In this document: in pieces, positions 33,105-45,601 of the stretch
How positions within the stretch are numbered: position 1 is the first letter of the stretch
Layout: every line of letters begins with the position of its first letter
Origin: Monosporascus cannonballus
Taxonomy: Eukaryota > Ascomycota > Sordariomycetes > Xylariales
DNA length: 58,877 nucleotides
Assembly: GCA_004154925.1 (NCBI GenBank)
Contig: QJNS01000360.1
Span: forward strand, 1-58,877
Direction: 5' to 3'
Made by a program: the position numbers and the translations under genes
The notes under the pieces: model-generated
What the model was told of the DNA's origin: nothing
The model's input: the letters and a program-made list of their open reading frames with translations, nothing else
The model's database searches: none

Positions 33105-36100
33105 ATGGATAACTCTTCGGTCCCGCTGGCCGACTACTTCTGGATCGCCGGCATCCAGTCCATCTCCTACCAAGATCTCCCGCATCCTGCCACGAGCACC
33201 AAGGTCGACCAAGTCATCGCCGAAGATGGCGAGCCCGATGAAAGCGACTGCCCCTCGACGCCGATGACGCCAGCCAAAACCGCGGCCAGGCATTCCCGCC
33301 AGAACTCTAACGGTAGGCTCTCGAGAGCTTCCATATCGAACTCGATCTACACCCTTGAAGAGGTCGACGGGAATACTCGAAGCAACAGAAGCAGCGCTAC
33401 GATAAAAGCAAGCCCGCTACCAGAAGGCTCTAATTATGAAGGGGTTTTTCTTCCCGACTTTGACTTCGATAAGGCTCTGGTCAAGTTCGCTGCAGAAAGA
33501 GAAAACTTTCTCGAGGACCTTAGCTTTTCGGCTGGAGCCAAGACACAGTCACGACCCCCGATGGTCAACCCACGGACCGAGAGGATCAAGGCAGAGGAAA
33601 CACTGAGCGGTCGGTTGAGCCCCCTGAGAAGCATCAGGGGCAGCATCCGCGGCAGTCTTAGGCGGAAGATAAGCTTCAGGGACATGAATAGCGCGCGGAA
33701 ACAGCCGTCGACTCCGAGACCTGGTATGCCCCCTCTTTGCGCTTTGAGCTTGGAAGGCTTAGAAGATGATTTTGTAGCAGCGTTGCCCGCTGATCTCTTT
33801 GGACACAACTGCAAGAAGAATCCTGCTTTCTGTACTGACATGTGCACATTAGCCTCGGTTCGGACGACCAAGCGGTTGAGTAACTATAACTCCGTCATCC
33901 CACCTCCCGAACCTCTCAATCTGGACCCTAACATGCACCCCCTGAAACGACGCTTCGAACCCGAGCTGTTGGATCGGTACCCCCCGCGAAACGCTGACGA
34001 GGACCTGACCAGGAGAGGGAGATTTCCGGATTACGTGCCGATGTTTGCGTTCCCTAACGATATTCAGATTGTCTCCTCGGATGATCGGCCCCGATCGACG
34101 TGGCATGGCTTTACCATGACATCGGACGATAACACCAAGATATACGGCATCACGATTATTGTATGGACGGCAGTCCCGTCAGATATTGCCGAAGATATTG
34201 AGAGAAGGTGCGAGCAGTGGAGACAGAGAAACATGACCGAAGAGGAACGAGAGCTCGCCGGAAGTCTCGGAACGAGACTGGCCGCAGAACGTGCACACCT
34301 CTCGCAATTGCTGGCCGAGCTTCCTACCGTCCCTTCTGGCTCCGCGGAGCGGGAAAGGCTGGATGACCAGATTAGCGCCGTCGAAGAGAAGATTAGCTTG
34401 ATGACCGAGATGCTCCGGCCGCTGAGGCACGGTGCAGCCTCCAAGATTGATGGATTGACTGCTGGCGAGAGCGGACTTTGGACACCGCGCGCGTACGGTA
34501 TCCTCGGGAGGGACCCCTCGCGGATGGGTTTCTGGAAAGACTGGCTCAGAGCAGTGATTGTGCCAATGACGGATGGAGGCGTCCTGCGTGTCACGGCAAG
34601 TTCACCCAAAGTTGGGCGCTGGCAACCCTTGGAGCGGTATGTCGTCAACCTATGTGCCGAGGCATTCAGCCCCCTTGGGTCCAAAACACAGGTCGAAATC
34701 GGTGTGCGTGAACTGCGCATGTATGCGCGCAAGGAAGCCGAAAATGAGCTTCCGGGGTCTCGTAGCACAGACCTCTACGCCCTCTTCCGGTCACTCTCCC
34801 TGGAGAACATTGTCACGCTCTTCGAGTATGCCATGTCAGAATCCCGCATCATCTTTCTGTCGTCTCACACGTCAATGCTGCACCTGGCGTGCCATGCCAT
34901 AGCGAATCTCCTATACCCTTTTAGCTGGGCGAGCATCTTCATACCTATTCTGCCCGCGAGATTGTTGTCGGCCCTCGATGCTCCTTGTCCGTATATCGTT
35001 GGCATCGAACGGAGATACGACAATATCCAGCTGCCAGATGATGACTACGTCCTGGTGGACCTCGATAAAGATACCATCGACGCCACCCATCAACCTCACC
35101 GCCTCCCTAAACAGCACCGAAGAAAGCTGATGTCGCTATTGCAGCTCGCCGCCCCACACACGCTTCGATATGGGGTTGCGGTGGGACCACCGCCCTACGC
35201 CATTGAATCGTTTCCCTACGACGCCTTCTCCGCGGAGAATGGGTCGCTCTTCAACGAGAAGCCCCCTTCCAGTACTCTCGGGAAGTGGGTCGTACAGAAT
35301 TCATCCTCATTCGGAGAGCCTGACCCTCCCGAGGCATTGGTTACACCAGTCTTCAACGCTTTGACGCACGCGAAACCCGGCACATCCGATCGCCCTGCTA
35401 CTAGCAAGTCGAACAGGACCAGTCCCCAGTCGTCGGTCTCGCCTGTCTCTGTGAACTTCCCCCCGATGCCGTCAACGCCAATCTCAAGAAGCGATTCTGG
35501 CTTTGCGTTGTCCGCGACGTTGCGCGAGAAGAGATCGGGCCATTTCAATAAGGATAACGCCCGACGTAGTTCCTCATTCGGGCATGGTCCTGTTCACAAG
35601 CAAAGCTTGCCCTTCCTCAATGGGCACCAAGCAAACCTTTCTATTTCTGCCATTTCGATCGATTCCCAGTCATCCTACGGTGGCGGCTACGCTCCGTCGA
35701 CTTACGCCCAGTCTACTATTGCTGCGTCGACAGTCATGCCCAACATGCTGATCCAGCCGGTAGAGAACACCGACACTATAGTTTGGGTCGAGGGTCACTG
35801 CTTCAACTTTATCGCGAGGGACGTAACCTCTATCTGTGCCGTCTGTGACGAGCGTGCCGAAGGCGACGGGTGCTATAAATGTTCCGGCTGCGGCACCGTG
35901 TCACATGGTCGTTGCCTCGGCTGCGTATCGCTCGTGTGTCCTATCGCATTCAGTTCCGACAAAGTCCGGGCTGCTTTCGTCCGATGTATGGCCAGCCTAC
36001 TGTACACCTATCGAAAGCATCTAGGCCGGCCCACAAAAGAACAGAAGAACAACGGCCAGTTGTTTGGGTTCGATATGGCTGGATTTATCAAGAGTTTACC

Positions 36101-36641
36101 ATACGACCAGCAAGACTATGCGACGATGATGAGGGATACGCAAGGTAAAGTTGCCCATGCCTATTGTGTCCCGGAACGCGGATAACTGATTGTTGTAGCT
36201 TTTAACGAATTCATTCATATGAGAGAAACACGCCCGGCCTCGGACCCAAGCATTCGTCTCTTCGACGAAATTCTTATGGCCAAGAAGTCCAGAGGAAGGC
36301 CTAACTTGTCGTCTGGCCTGTCCCGGCTTTCGACCATCAGGGCGTCCCATGGCGTATCAGGTTTCCATGGCATGCAGTCTAAAGCTAGGGCTCCATCGTA
36401 CCTCACCGACACTTCGGAGCATATCTGGCGAACTGCTTCGGTCCCGGTGCCCAACGCCAAGTTTTCGGGGGAGTACCGCGCGGTGACAACGCGGATGCCG
36501 GCCAGGCTAGATCCAAGTCTGATGAAAGAGCCCCGCGCAATTCAAGGCGTTCCCCGACCGGAACAACGAAAAAGGGGCGTGATGCGGAAGCAAGTCCCCA
36601 GCATGATGGGACTTCCCTCCCCTGTTCCCCCCGAGGCCTGA
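33105..36641 (+). CDS. DENN-domain protein with C1 zinc finger (putative Rab GEF)
   Basis: Two exons: 33105-36144 and 36199-36641; 1160 aa. Donor GGTAAAG, acceptor TAG; the join reads RDTQ|AFNEFIHMRET. The first ATG is 33105 (MDNSSVPLADYFWIAG); the frame extends 14 codons upstream only from a TTG. A Ser/Arg-rich N-terminal region precedes uDENN (about 306-350), cDENN (about 565-660, e.g. ENIVTLFEYAMSESRIIFLS) and the start of dDENN (about 665-700). After a Ser/Pro-rich linker, residues 898-945 match the C1 pattern H-x12-C-x2-C-x11-C-x2-C-x4-H-x2-C-x7-C. DENN proteins activate Rab GTPases; C1 domains bind lipid or act as protein contacts. The Rab partner is unknown. Confidence 0.88.
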
Positions 36642-37127
36642 TTCGGGCGGTTCATAACTAATCATCAGCCTCTATCCCCGCGAAGGAGGTCGAGAGCAAG
36701 ATATTGTAAGATTAGGACGAGTCCGAAATATTTTTCGGGGATTTCTCTATCATCGCCTCCCCTCGGCGAGCTCTGTGTACGTTACACAGTGACAGAGATG
36801 AAAGAGTATTGGGTCTGGGGGATTTTTAGATTGTGAGCCTTGCTGAGGGTGGACAATACCTACGCACTTGACAATAGCAGTTCCTCCGAATTTGGATTCA
36901 CCCAGTACTATCAGCCGCATCTCACCCAAAACATGCCCCACACACACATAATGTACGGCGTCCGGATTACCGATCCTCGACGCATTTTCGCGAATTTCTG
37001 GTCTGGAGAGAGATTTTCGGTCATCATCATAGCGTACCTATGCATGCTGTAGCGAGACTAAATAATGAGAACTTTTCCACCAACCGCCTAATGGTATACG
37101 TGTACGGTCGAGCGGAAGGGAAGTGCC

Positions 37128-37150
37128 AAAACAAAAACAAAAACAAAAAC
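37128..37150 (+). repeat. (AAAAAC)n microsatellite
   Basis: Run of about four CAAAAA units, first unit imperfect. Confidence 0.8.
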
Positions 37151-37464
37151 ACAAAGACAAAATTGTGACTGGTTGGAAAGCATGTAGGGGGCGGACGGGG
37201 ATCGGTGCAACTGGTTAGTGGTGAGGAGCTGGACGAACGAGGACAAAAGGGTACCGTACAACGATCAATTCAACAAGAAAAAAGTCCGCGGAACTACCTA
37301 GGGTATCCTCAACCAAGGGAACCACCACCGCCGCTTTCAAGAGAGAAGAAGAAAAAAAGGTTTTTTGAGTAGCCTACCCGTGGTTTTATTTTGCTTGCTT
37401 GTTGGGGAAGGGGGCGGAACCCCTCTATTAGACTAGGAACCGATTGGTTTCCTATGGTGGCTAT

Positions 37465-37486
37465 TGTGTGTGTGTGTGTGTGTGTG
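37465..37486 (+). repeat. (TG)11 microsatellite
   Basis: Eleven perfect TG units. Confidence 0.9.
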
Positions 37487-38461
37487 GACGCATAGATAGG
37501 TAATTAGACGGACGGCCCGGTAGTTGAATATAATACGGCATCCCCATGCACACCCTACCTAGCACACCCGAGGAGAAGGGGGGCGAAAGGGGAGGAGACA
37601 TATGTACCGAGGTTGGTAGGTAGGCAGTTCGCAAATAGAGAGATCAAAGATTATAACGGAATGGAAGGGTGCGTGTTCGAGTAAGGGTGGAGTGTGTGGT
37701 GCGTGCCTCATATTCTACGGAGATATGCAGAATATAAAAGCGTCAAGCGCAAGGACAGGTTAGACCATTACGTCCTGGCCAGAAGGGACCAATGTAAGTA
37801 GGTAGGTAGCAGGTATGTGGGCGTTCATGTAGCGGCGCTCATTTCACCTCGCAAGTGGTACGGGATCCTCGCTTTATTATAATGTATTCGCCCGCCTCGC
37901 CCCCCGCCCCTAGTTAGGGTATCAGAAAGTGTCCTTCTGGTTTCAACTGTGAGCTGCTAGCTGGTTGCCTGCTCGGGTATACCTAATGATATGTGTCTAT
38001 CCCACACTGGGCTTTGTCCGAATATGCGATTCTGCGATTCACCCTCCAGTTGACAGTGGCCGCCGCCTAAGTCGCCCTGCCCCGTCGTTCCCCTCGTGTA
38101 GGTCAGAAAAGAAATGTGCCGCCGACCCGGCCCCCGCCCCATGACCCCTGACTCCGACTTTGCTTTTTCAGATCTGCTGGCGCGATGTGGAGGATACAGG
38201 ACACCGTTTGCCTTTACAACAACCCCTGAAACGCCCGGTCAATGCAGCCGGTCACCCAGCCAGCCAGTCAGGCTCCCTTGGATCTCACTCATGACCTATC
38301 CGCCCTAACCCCCACCTCCTAGTCCAGCCCAACACTTGACGTGGTGTTGTCGTTGGTAATGTAGAATGGGGGGCCAATGAATCGTCGAAGGGCTAGAGTT
38401 GGTCATTCCGGATATACCGACACCCCGAAACACCCTATTCGAGTCTCACCGCGCCCGTTGG

Positions 38462-39307
38462 TCAGGCGCCAGCTTGGGCGGACCCACTCCCACTCCCGGC
38501 CCCGGCCCCTGAGGCGGGCCCGGATCCGGATCCGGATCCGGCTCCGTCGCCGTCCCTCCGCTTTGGCTTCGGCTTCGGCTGCCGCTCGTACGCGTTGGGG
38601 CTCGGTCTCCTGCGGTAGCCGGGCCCGCGTCTCGCGGTGCCGTTCTCGCCACCGTCTCCGTCCCCGTCGTGGTCGTGATCATGATCATGATTGTGACCGT
38701 GTTCCCGCCTCTGCCGCGCTCTGCGCTGCGCCAGGGCCCGCTCCCTCGGGTCGTAGTCGTGCGCGGAGTCCGAGTCCGAGTCGGAGGAGGAAGAGGAGCC
38801 AGAAGACGACGACTCATCCGAGGAAGACTCGCCGACCGCGCGGGGGGCGTGGTATATACAGCACACTATTTATTTTTGGAGCGGATGTGTCAGACTTCAG
38901 CGTTACTAAACGGGAAGGAGAAGGGCGAGCGCCCGGTTCAACCAGCTCTCATTTTATAATGTCGGGTGAAGAGAAAGAGCGAGACCAAATTGGGCCAAAA
39001 AAATTAAACAAAATAAATATAAAAAATAAAAAGGAAAGAGAGGGAGGCGGAAGGGAAAGAAAGAATTACCTTTCGAGCTCTTCCGCCCTAGCCCCTCGTT
39101 GTCTATTACGCCCTCGGCCCACTGGACGCGGTGCTCGTAGTGCGAGTGTGCGCCGCGGAGGCGCAGGATGGCGGCTGGCCGGGTTTCGGTCCGCGTCTGT
39201 ATCTGTGTCTGCGTCTGCGTAGGCGGTTCCTGGACTTGGACCTGGGTCTGCGAGCCCGGCCCCGGTTGTGGTCGCTGGGCGGCGAGGGCGTTAGGCGGTC
39301 CGGACAT
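38462..39307 (-). CDS. ypi1: Type 1 protein phosphatase inhibitor Ypi1
   Basis: Two exons: 39307-39070 and 38865-38462; 213 aa. Donor GGTAATTC, acceptor TAG, 204-nt intron; the join reads GRKSSK|VCCIYHAPR, the invariant core of the PPP1R11/Ypi1 family. The PP1-docking RVQW is at residues 60-63 within HSHYEHRVQWAEGVIDNEG. The N-terminus has a Gln/Thr repeat tract. The C-terminus has an acidic Ser run (GESSSDESSSS...), a His/Asp repeat and a Gly/Ser tail encoded partly by tandem CCGGAT hexamers (38518-38540). It regulates the PP1 catalytic subunit Glc7 in the nucleus. The opposite strand is open by composition only. Confidence 0.88.
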
Positions 39308-41157
39308 ATTTGTTTCCGAAGAGGGATTGTCTTGTCCGAAAACCAAGAAAACAAGAGTCGTTGAGTTATAGATGGATAGTGATACAGTGGTTGAATCGGT
39401 TTGTATAAGGAGGTAAGTGTAGGCGTGCGGGCTTCCTCGAGCTCGATCACGGCCAAGTCGACGACAGTCTGTGTGTGGTGGGCGGAGTAGAAATGACGGA
39501 CTTGCCCCTCCTTTGAATGTGGAGATGAGGTATCAGGTGATTCGTAGAACAATCAGGTTTATGAGCGCATCAATATCAGCAGGTCGCCATGTGCAGTCAG
39601 TCCTAAAGGTGGCAGGTCCATCCATCCGTGTTTCTGGAACGCCGGGTATAGATGCCTGAAGCGTGATGTTTGTCCATAAAAAAGCATAAAACGGGAGAGA
39701 CCCGAGATATATGCGCAAGTAAGCACCTAAACTCCATCCATCCCTGCCAGCGATTAATTTATTGCAAGGCACTATGGTACTTGTACATACCGGGGTACCC
39801 ACGCCTCACATCGGCCCCCGGATTTAAATGGCCAATCAGAGGGTCAGATTAGGGAGCGTTGGTTCGCGCGTTGATTGGCTGAGAGCGCCAGTCATATGAG
39901 AAAGAATGGAAGACACAACTGGAACTCTGAGGGCATTTCCGGCTTCAAAGTAGGTCCCTAGCTTTCATTATCTCCATTTCAAAGGAGACTATCCACCTGC
40001 TTCGGCTATTATAGAACACTTCTTGTTGGCCTCTTTTACGGAGAAGTCATTACGCATTTCCTGTAATTCCAGAGACCATGGTTGGGCATCTTTTCAATTC
40101 TATCTCATAAAACATATTCGTCTTAAGCCTTCCACGTTAAGTTACGGAGTTTTATATTAATCGTCGGGTTTCCGTAATACGATATTTCCAGCTTGACCCC
40201 GAAATCCAATGACACCTGCCGGAAGATGTGGTCGGCCCCAGTGCTACCACGAGTCATTCTCGTGACTTTTCTAGCATATACGTTGCGGCTTAGCCGGAAG
40301 TCGAGACTGGATTCAAGCTTTCCTTCTCTGCAATCGAACGAATGGTCTCCCATATCACTATTGAAGCCGGCTGCTCCTCCAATTGGGCTGGACAATTCCG
40401 TGCTCGAAGAGATAAGGGGGGCTTGGTATTCTGAGCATCAGGCGTTTGAATTGATCACGGATTTGCTGTGTCTGGATCAAACGGATGGGTGCTGTCTGAT
40501 ACGGATACGGTAGCGTATCGCGGCCCGTACACTGTAACGCCAGAGAAGGCTCAGGCAAAGGAGAAACGATGAATATACGACGAACTGAGCGCAGGCCCCT
40601 CCTTTCCTACTCCCGCGCTCGACCCGCTCGACCTCCCCGCGTTCTGCGGGGTTTCTTTACAAGATTTTGTGGTACCTATCATAACGGTCCAGATTATATA
40701 CGAGCATCGGCTGTTTGCTTTGTCGAACAAACTAGCCGGCATGATTGGCGTTACGTGCTCAGCCGGATAGTCGACCGGGCATGTGGGTCTAAATCGGACT
40801 GGGAGCGGGGCCGGATTGACCGGGCAGTCCGGGGTCGATGACTACGGGGCTGCGCTAGCTGGAAGCGAATGCTCTTCGGCTCACACTTCATTCTTACATG
40901 ATTCTCTGAATGGAGAGGTATGAAAATGATACAGGGATTAAGTTCACCATCATCAACCATCCGTCATCTCAGGCTAATGTCCGGCCCTGGCCTTAGGACT
41001 TGTACTTGACAAAAAAAGCGTAGCAGAAATGCCACTTGGGGCACATTCAATCCAACAATATCCACCCGGAATCCAGAATGCTGACGCCAGCTAATACAAT
41101 AATGCACGAGGTAGTACACGAACGAATCGTACAACAGTCCCATATCACGGCTCGAGC
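39308..41157. other. Intergenic region (about 1.85 kb)
   Basis: It contains CCAAT-type sequences in both orientations around 39830-39880 (GCCAATCAGAG and TTGATTGGCTGAGAG), plausibly ypi1 promoter elements. The rest holds only short frames without recognisable products. Confidence 0.45.
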
Positions 41158-42908
41158 TTACACTTCGAGAATCTTCCTCAGGACCTTCCCAAACACGCCG
41201 CGGACCCTGGCCGGGTTCTCCAGCGCGCACGTAAATACGACGGCCGTGCTAAGCGCGAAAGCCAGCGTCTCCCTCCACTGCCTCCGCAGCGGGTACCGGC
41301 GGGGTAGCAGCGTGGCGAGTGCCCGGGGCGCGACGAACAGCGCCAAGTCGGTGGCGCGACTGGGCTTCTCGACGAGGATGCTCCAGCCGCAGAGGGAGCA
41401 GCCGGCTCCGACGCACACGCCCCCGTCGATGCGCTGTCTCGCCCTCGCGTCCCTGCCGAGGACGTGCGGGCCGGCCCGGGTGCGCGCCAGGCACACGCCG
41501 TAGTAGAAGAGCGTGATGAAGGCGCTCAGGAACGCGGACGACCGCGCCGCGTTCGTGAAGGTGGCTCTGACGGCTTTTAGGTTGCGCCTTCTGGCGATGA
41601 TCAGTAGGTTCACTGGTAGATAAGTGGCCATGGACCACTTGAATGACCGGAAGAAACGCCAGAGGGCATGGTATTCACAGGAGGGCCCCCGGCCCATGTG
41701 CACCATCTCGCATGGAAAAGGGACCGCCTTGGCCGGGTCGCCCCAATCGGCCGGCCATCCGTAGTCGGAGCACATGGACTGGAGGAGAGGTGCCTGGTCG
41801 TTGTCCTCGCCGTACATGATCTCGCCTTTTCGACATCTCTGCAGCGCTTCTATGAGACGCGGGTCAACAGCAGCTGCCGAGCTAATCCACTTATGGTATG
41901 CTCGAGGCAGTTTCGACGGGTGGTAGAACCATGCCCACATGATGAATGCGCTGGAAGTGGCAAATATTGCCGGGTCCGTCAGTCTAGATATGGCTGACTC
42001 GAACTTCGATGTGTTAGCCTTCGTCAATCAAAGGCTATTGTGCTATGAATACATACCCAAGTCCATTTGTTGGCAGCAATCCTGCGCTGACGCCTCTGCG
42101 CCCACAACTCCCCAACTATTACGTCGAGAGCCCTACATGCCGCAAAGAGCGTCAAGTCGAGAGTTCGGCCTGCACATCTGATGACTTTCTGTCTAGAAAT
42201 AGCTTGCGAATCCGACTGTGTGCTTGCTGGCCTATCAGAGTAGCCCTCAGTATGCTTGGACTGCAGGAGACGAAGGCTTAGCCAAGCTGCGATGAAACTC
42301 GCAAGCCATCGAGAAATCCTGGGCAAAATTAGTAGGTGTAAGGAGGGAGCAGTACACCAAATTCAGACCTAATGCACTTGGGAGTTGACAGGTCGAGTCC
42401 TCTTCTATTTACCTTTGAAGGGCTGCATTTGACAGCTGGTTAAGCAGTCGGGGCAAAGACTTTCGTAGCACACACTAGAGAAACAACCTTAGTTAAGCCT
42501 GTGTTACATAGCACATACACGGATGCTACCTAGATGTCTAAGTAACAACCGCAATAAACTCTCTGATACTGTCATACGGTTGAAAAGGTCGCATATGATG
42601 CTCACCTCTAATAGGGTCGTGCCACCTATGAGTGCAGCACAGAAGGCTGGGAATCTCCGAGCTTCAAAGCCACACTGCAAGACGCGGCGCAACGACTGGA
42701 GGAACGGCTCGCGTGGTCGCGTGGCATGATGACTTTGACCCCTTTTCCGCCCGGGAACATGTTGAAGGACCAGTGTTACAATCCTGGGCCCGACGGAAAA
42801 CGCGTATCCCAATATGTAGGCCCGGATGAGAGGTCTTAATGCTGGCGGTACCGACTCACCCCCTTTTCTTCTACTGGTGTGGGTCTGGCGCAGACTTGAA
42901 GATGCCAT
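41158..42908 (-). CDS. TMEM135-like integral membrane protein
   Basis: Four exons: 42908-42606, 42474-42413, 42318-42057, 42003-41158; 490 aa. Donors are GTGAGC, GTAAAT, GTATGT; acceptors TAG, CAG, AAG. The joins give TTLLE|CVLRKSLPRLL, ALQ|RISRWLASFIAAW and NKWTW|FESAISRL. Several hydrophobic segments are visible (about 26-48 and the stretches in exons 3 and 4). A Cys-rich motif GCSLCGWSILVEKPSR starts at 410 and is typical of fungal TMEM135 homologues. In animals TMEM135 is linked to peroxisome and mitochondrial membrane function; the role in fungi is not established. The AAG acceptor of exon 4 is the least certain junction. Confidence 0.72.
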
Positions 42909-45601
42909 CGGCAGTAATGGCTTGCAGGGTTATCGCGACGCGATAACCCGCTCTTGTTTAACCAGTTGAGCGTTAGTCCGGCTTTAAAGCAAGAATTAAG
43001 GCGGTGCCTATCTGTAGACGATTTTGCGGCGATGCTCCCGGAGACGACGACTCGGGATTTAGCCCCGCCACGATGCGCGCGCGCACTCCTGTGCAAAACA
43101 GGGCCCTCGAAGACAGGGCGCGTTTGGTGATGGGGCGTCTAGGCCAACTTGAGAAGTGACTCTTACCCAGTAGGGTGGAGTTGAAGGTCAGGAGAATATG
43201 AGCCTCGGCAATATGGTCGTCGATCACCCGGCGCAAAGAAGTTCAGGGGAGAAGATCGGGATCTGTATCAGCTGCGCTTGTATCGCTTAACCTGGCAACC
43301 TGCAATAGAGTATGAACCATCATTCGGTAGGGAGATCCGCAATAAGAACCCGTTTGCACCCGCAGGTTACACCAGTGGCATTGCGGGGATAGGAATTGCT
43401 TGAAATGGAATAGGCGAGGACGGCGACCCCACCAAATCCAGGTCCGCCCGGAGCTGGCTTCTGGAACTAATATTCCACAGCAGCAGAATTCATGAGCATG
43501 TGACAATGCCGAGCACACATACAATTGCCTATCATTGGTCTGTGTAGTCTTCTACCGTCATGGGACTCTATAGCTAGCTAGATGTGGGGAAGGTTAAGGA
43601 GCAGCATCTATTTAACAGACGGACAGACGGCGATGACGCGTCGATCGTGGATGGACGGGATGTCAATGGGGTGATGAAAATACTCGGGGATGGCACTCTA
43701 CTGTTGCACGCCCTCTCCTTCACAGCGAGACATAGCAGGTTAAAACAGGTCAAATGGGAGCCTAACGAGAACGGGACAATGAGGGCTACTAGATACGCAG
43801 TCCTCGCATGCTGCCATTCTCCTCCGGGGTTCGTGCTGATAGTTTTCGTGACTGGTGACGGACGAGATGGTCCCTGACGAAGGCGGATATGAAGCCCTAT
43901 GGAAACCGTCCGTTTGGCGGGTCCATTGGATCTGGGTGTTTGGGGTGACTGGTATTAATGCATGTCTAGTGATGCTGGTGGCAGCCTTTTTAATGGAGCA
44001 TACCAAGATGATGGTGTCGTGCTACGAGCCATCTAAGATACTTCCTAATTGACATGTGATTATGCCTCGAGCTCGAAAGCCCTGTCCCCAGAAGGCGGCC
44101 AGGTCCGCTTCCCCGATGAGTTTATACGTGAAGTGTTTTCGCTGGAAGAGGCTCGAGAGATCAATCAAGCCCAGTTTTTGTCTGGAAAGATGCCACATTT
44201 TTCTCAAGACCTTACTCTTCCACGCTTTTCGCAAATCCTGTTTCTCGGATGAGCATATTTGTGCTAAGCAACGCTCCATCGTCTCAACTAAGTGTTAGCG
44301 ACATAGCTAGGTACGCAAAGGCGGGAACGACACTTCTATTTACCAACTGTTATGCTCGTGCTCGTTGGTAAGACGGATTGTGTTGTTTTAGAGAAAGATT
44401 TGTTCTGTGGTCTTTCCAAACAGGACTGCTCGACACATTTCAGGTTTCAAACGTCCAATCCGTGTATGGTGATCACCCGTGATTTCCATCAGGGATACGG
44501 AAACCCGATAGAGAGATAAATCTCGATTAATTAATCCACCGTAATGGCCAGCCACAACAAGATGTATTTGGCCCCTCTTGTTGGGCAGCAGGTGACCACG
44601 CCAGCCTGCCAAGAGGCCGGACTTCTGTACCTTCAATGCAGGTGCTCTCTGTGCGTTCTTGCCCGTACTTCCATTTGCATTGGGCCCCACGTCGAAACGA
44701 GGATTCCAATAACTTACTAAGACTACCACTGCTACTACTACAACTACCACCTCCTACGACTACCCGCATCGCAGCTCTCACCGTCACATCACCAAGTCCA
44801 CTCACACACACGAACATACGCTTTCCGCTCACCTACATACCGTGTAACTAATGAGAGCTCATACCAGCGCACGGTACCTCATCTCATACATTGAATATCA
44901 GGTGCCTCGTACGTACAGTAGCTACATAGCTCTCCGTCTTGTGTCCCCTGCTTGTCATCCTTGTCATCCTTCATTAGAATTTTGCACCCTCGCTGTATGA
45001 CGAGCGCCTCTACCCCGTGCACGCTGATAGCGTCGCGAAGAGGAATATTCCGGAATATTTTATTCTTTCCGAACTACCCTGTCCATCTAGCTGGGCCCTG
45101 CGGTATTAGGCCATAACCGAGCCCTCATTCCACCTCCAAGCGCATTCCGTGATCCTTTAGTGCAACCAAAGGTGTATCGCATCGGCCCTTCGGCGCACTA
45201 CAGGAGTGCGCTGACAACGCGCAAACTTCCAACTCGGATAACAATTACTGCGAGCCTAATACTAAGGAACTGACAGTTGGCGCATGCGAATCGCTTATAC
45301 TTCTCAAACTACCACGAGTACCGCCTTTGCGTTATCGTCCAAGACCGGCATAACCGACTGGTTGAACGTGATCTCTGCCTTTACAGTGGGGGATTCGGGC
45401 GTGAGCGGGAGTGGCACCTGATTCGATTGGAGTATGTGTTGGACGACTCGCAATATTTATTGCCACGGCCCAGTACTTAAATCTGCGCTCTATGCGCAGT
45501 TGAGCGTATGCCTTGCCGCTCGCGGGCGTATCCCCATGGTGCTTTCGAACTTTCGATATTCCTCATAAGAAGCGCCCATGCTTGTCTTACAACGTCCCAC
45601 G
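42909..45601. other. Intergenic region (about 2.7 kb)
   Basis: Divergent TMEM135-like and bHLH genes flank it. Only short unrecognised frames are present. A perfect dyad GCGCACT-acagg-AGTGCGC lies at 45193-45211, about 390 bp before the bHLH ATG. Confidence 0.45.
45193..45211. promoter_or_regulatory. 7-bp perfect dyad upstream of the bHLH gene
   Basis: GCGCACT and AGTGCGC separated by 5 bp. Possible protein-binding site; the factor is unknown. Confidence 0.3.

Larger units (their letters stand above)
36642..38461. other. Intergenic region (about 1.8 kb)
   Basis: Between convergent DENN and ypi1 stops. It contains simple repeats (listed separately) and no supportable gene. Confidence 0.5.

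Noticed and set aside
38377..39222. 281-codon plus-strand open frame
   Set aside because: It lies antisense to the well-supported ypi1 gene; it is open because of GC-rich repeat composition and shows only Arg-rich low-complexity sequence.
43584..44052. Two plus-strand frames (97 and 65 codons), the second with a hydrophobic segment
   Set aside because: No recognisable domain and no convincing splice between them.
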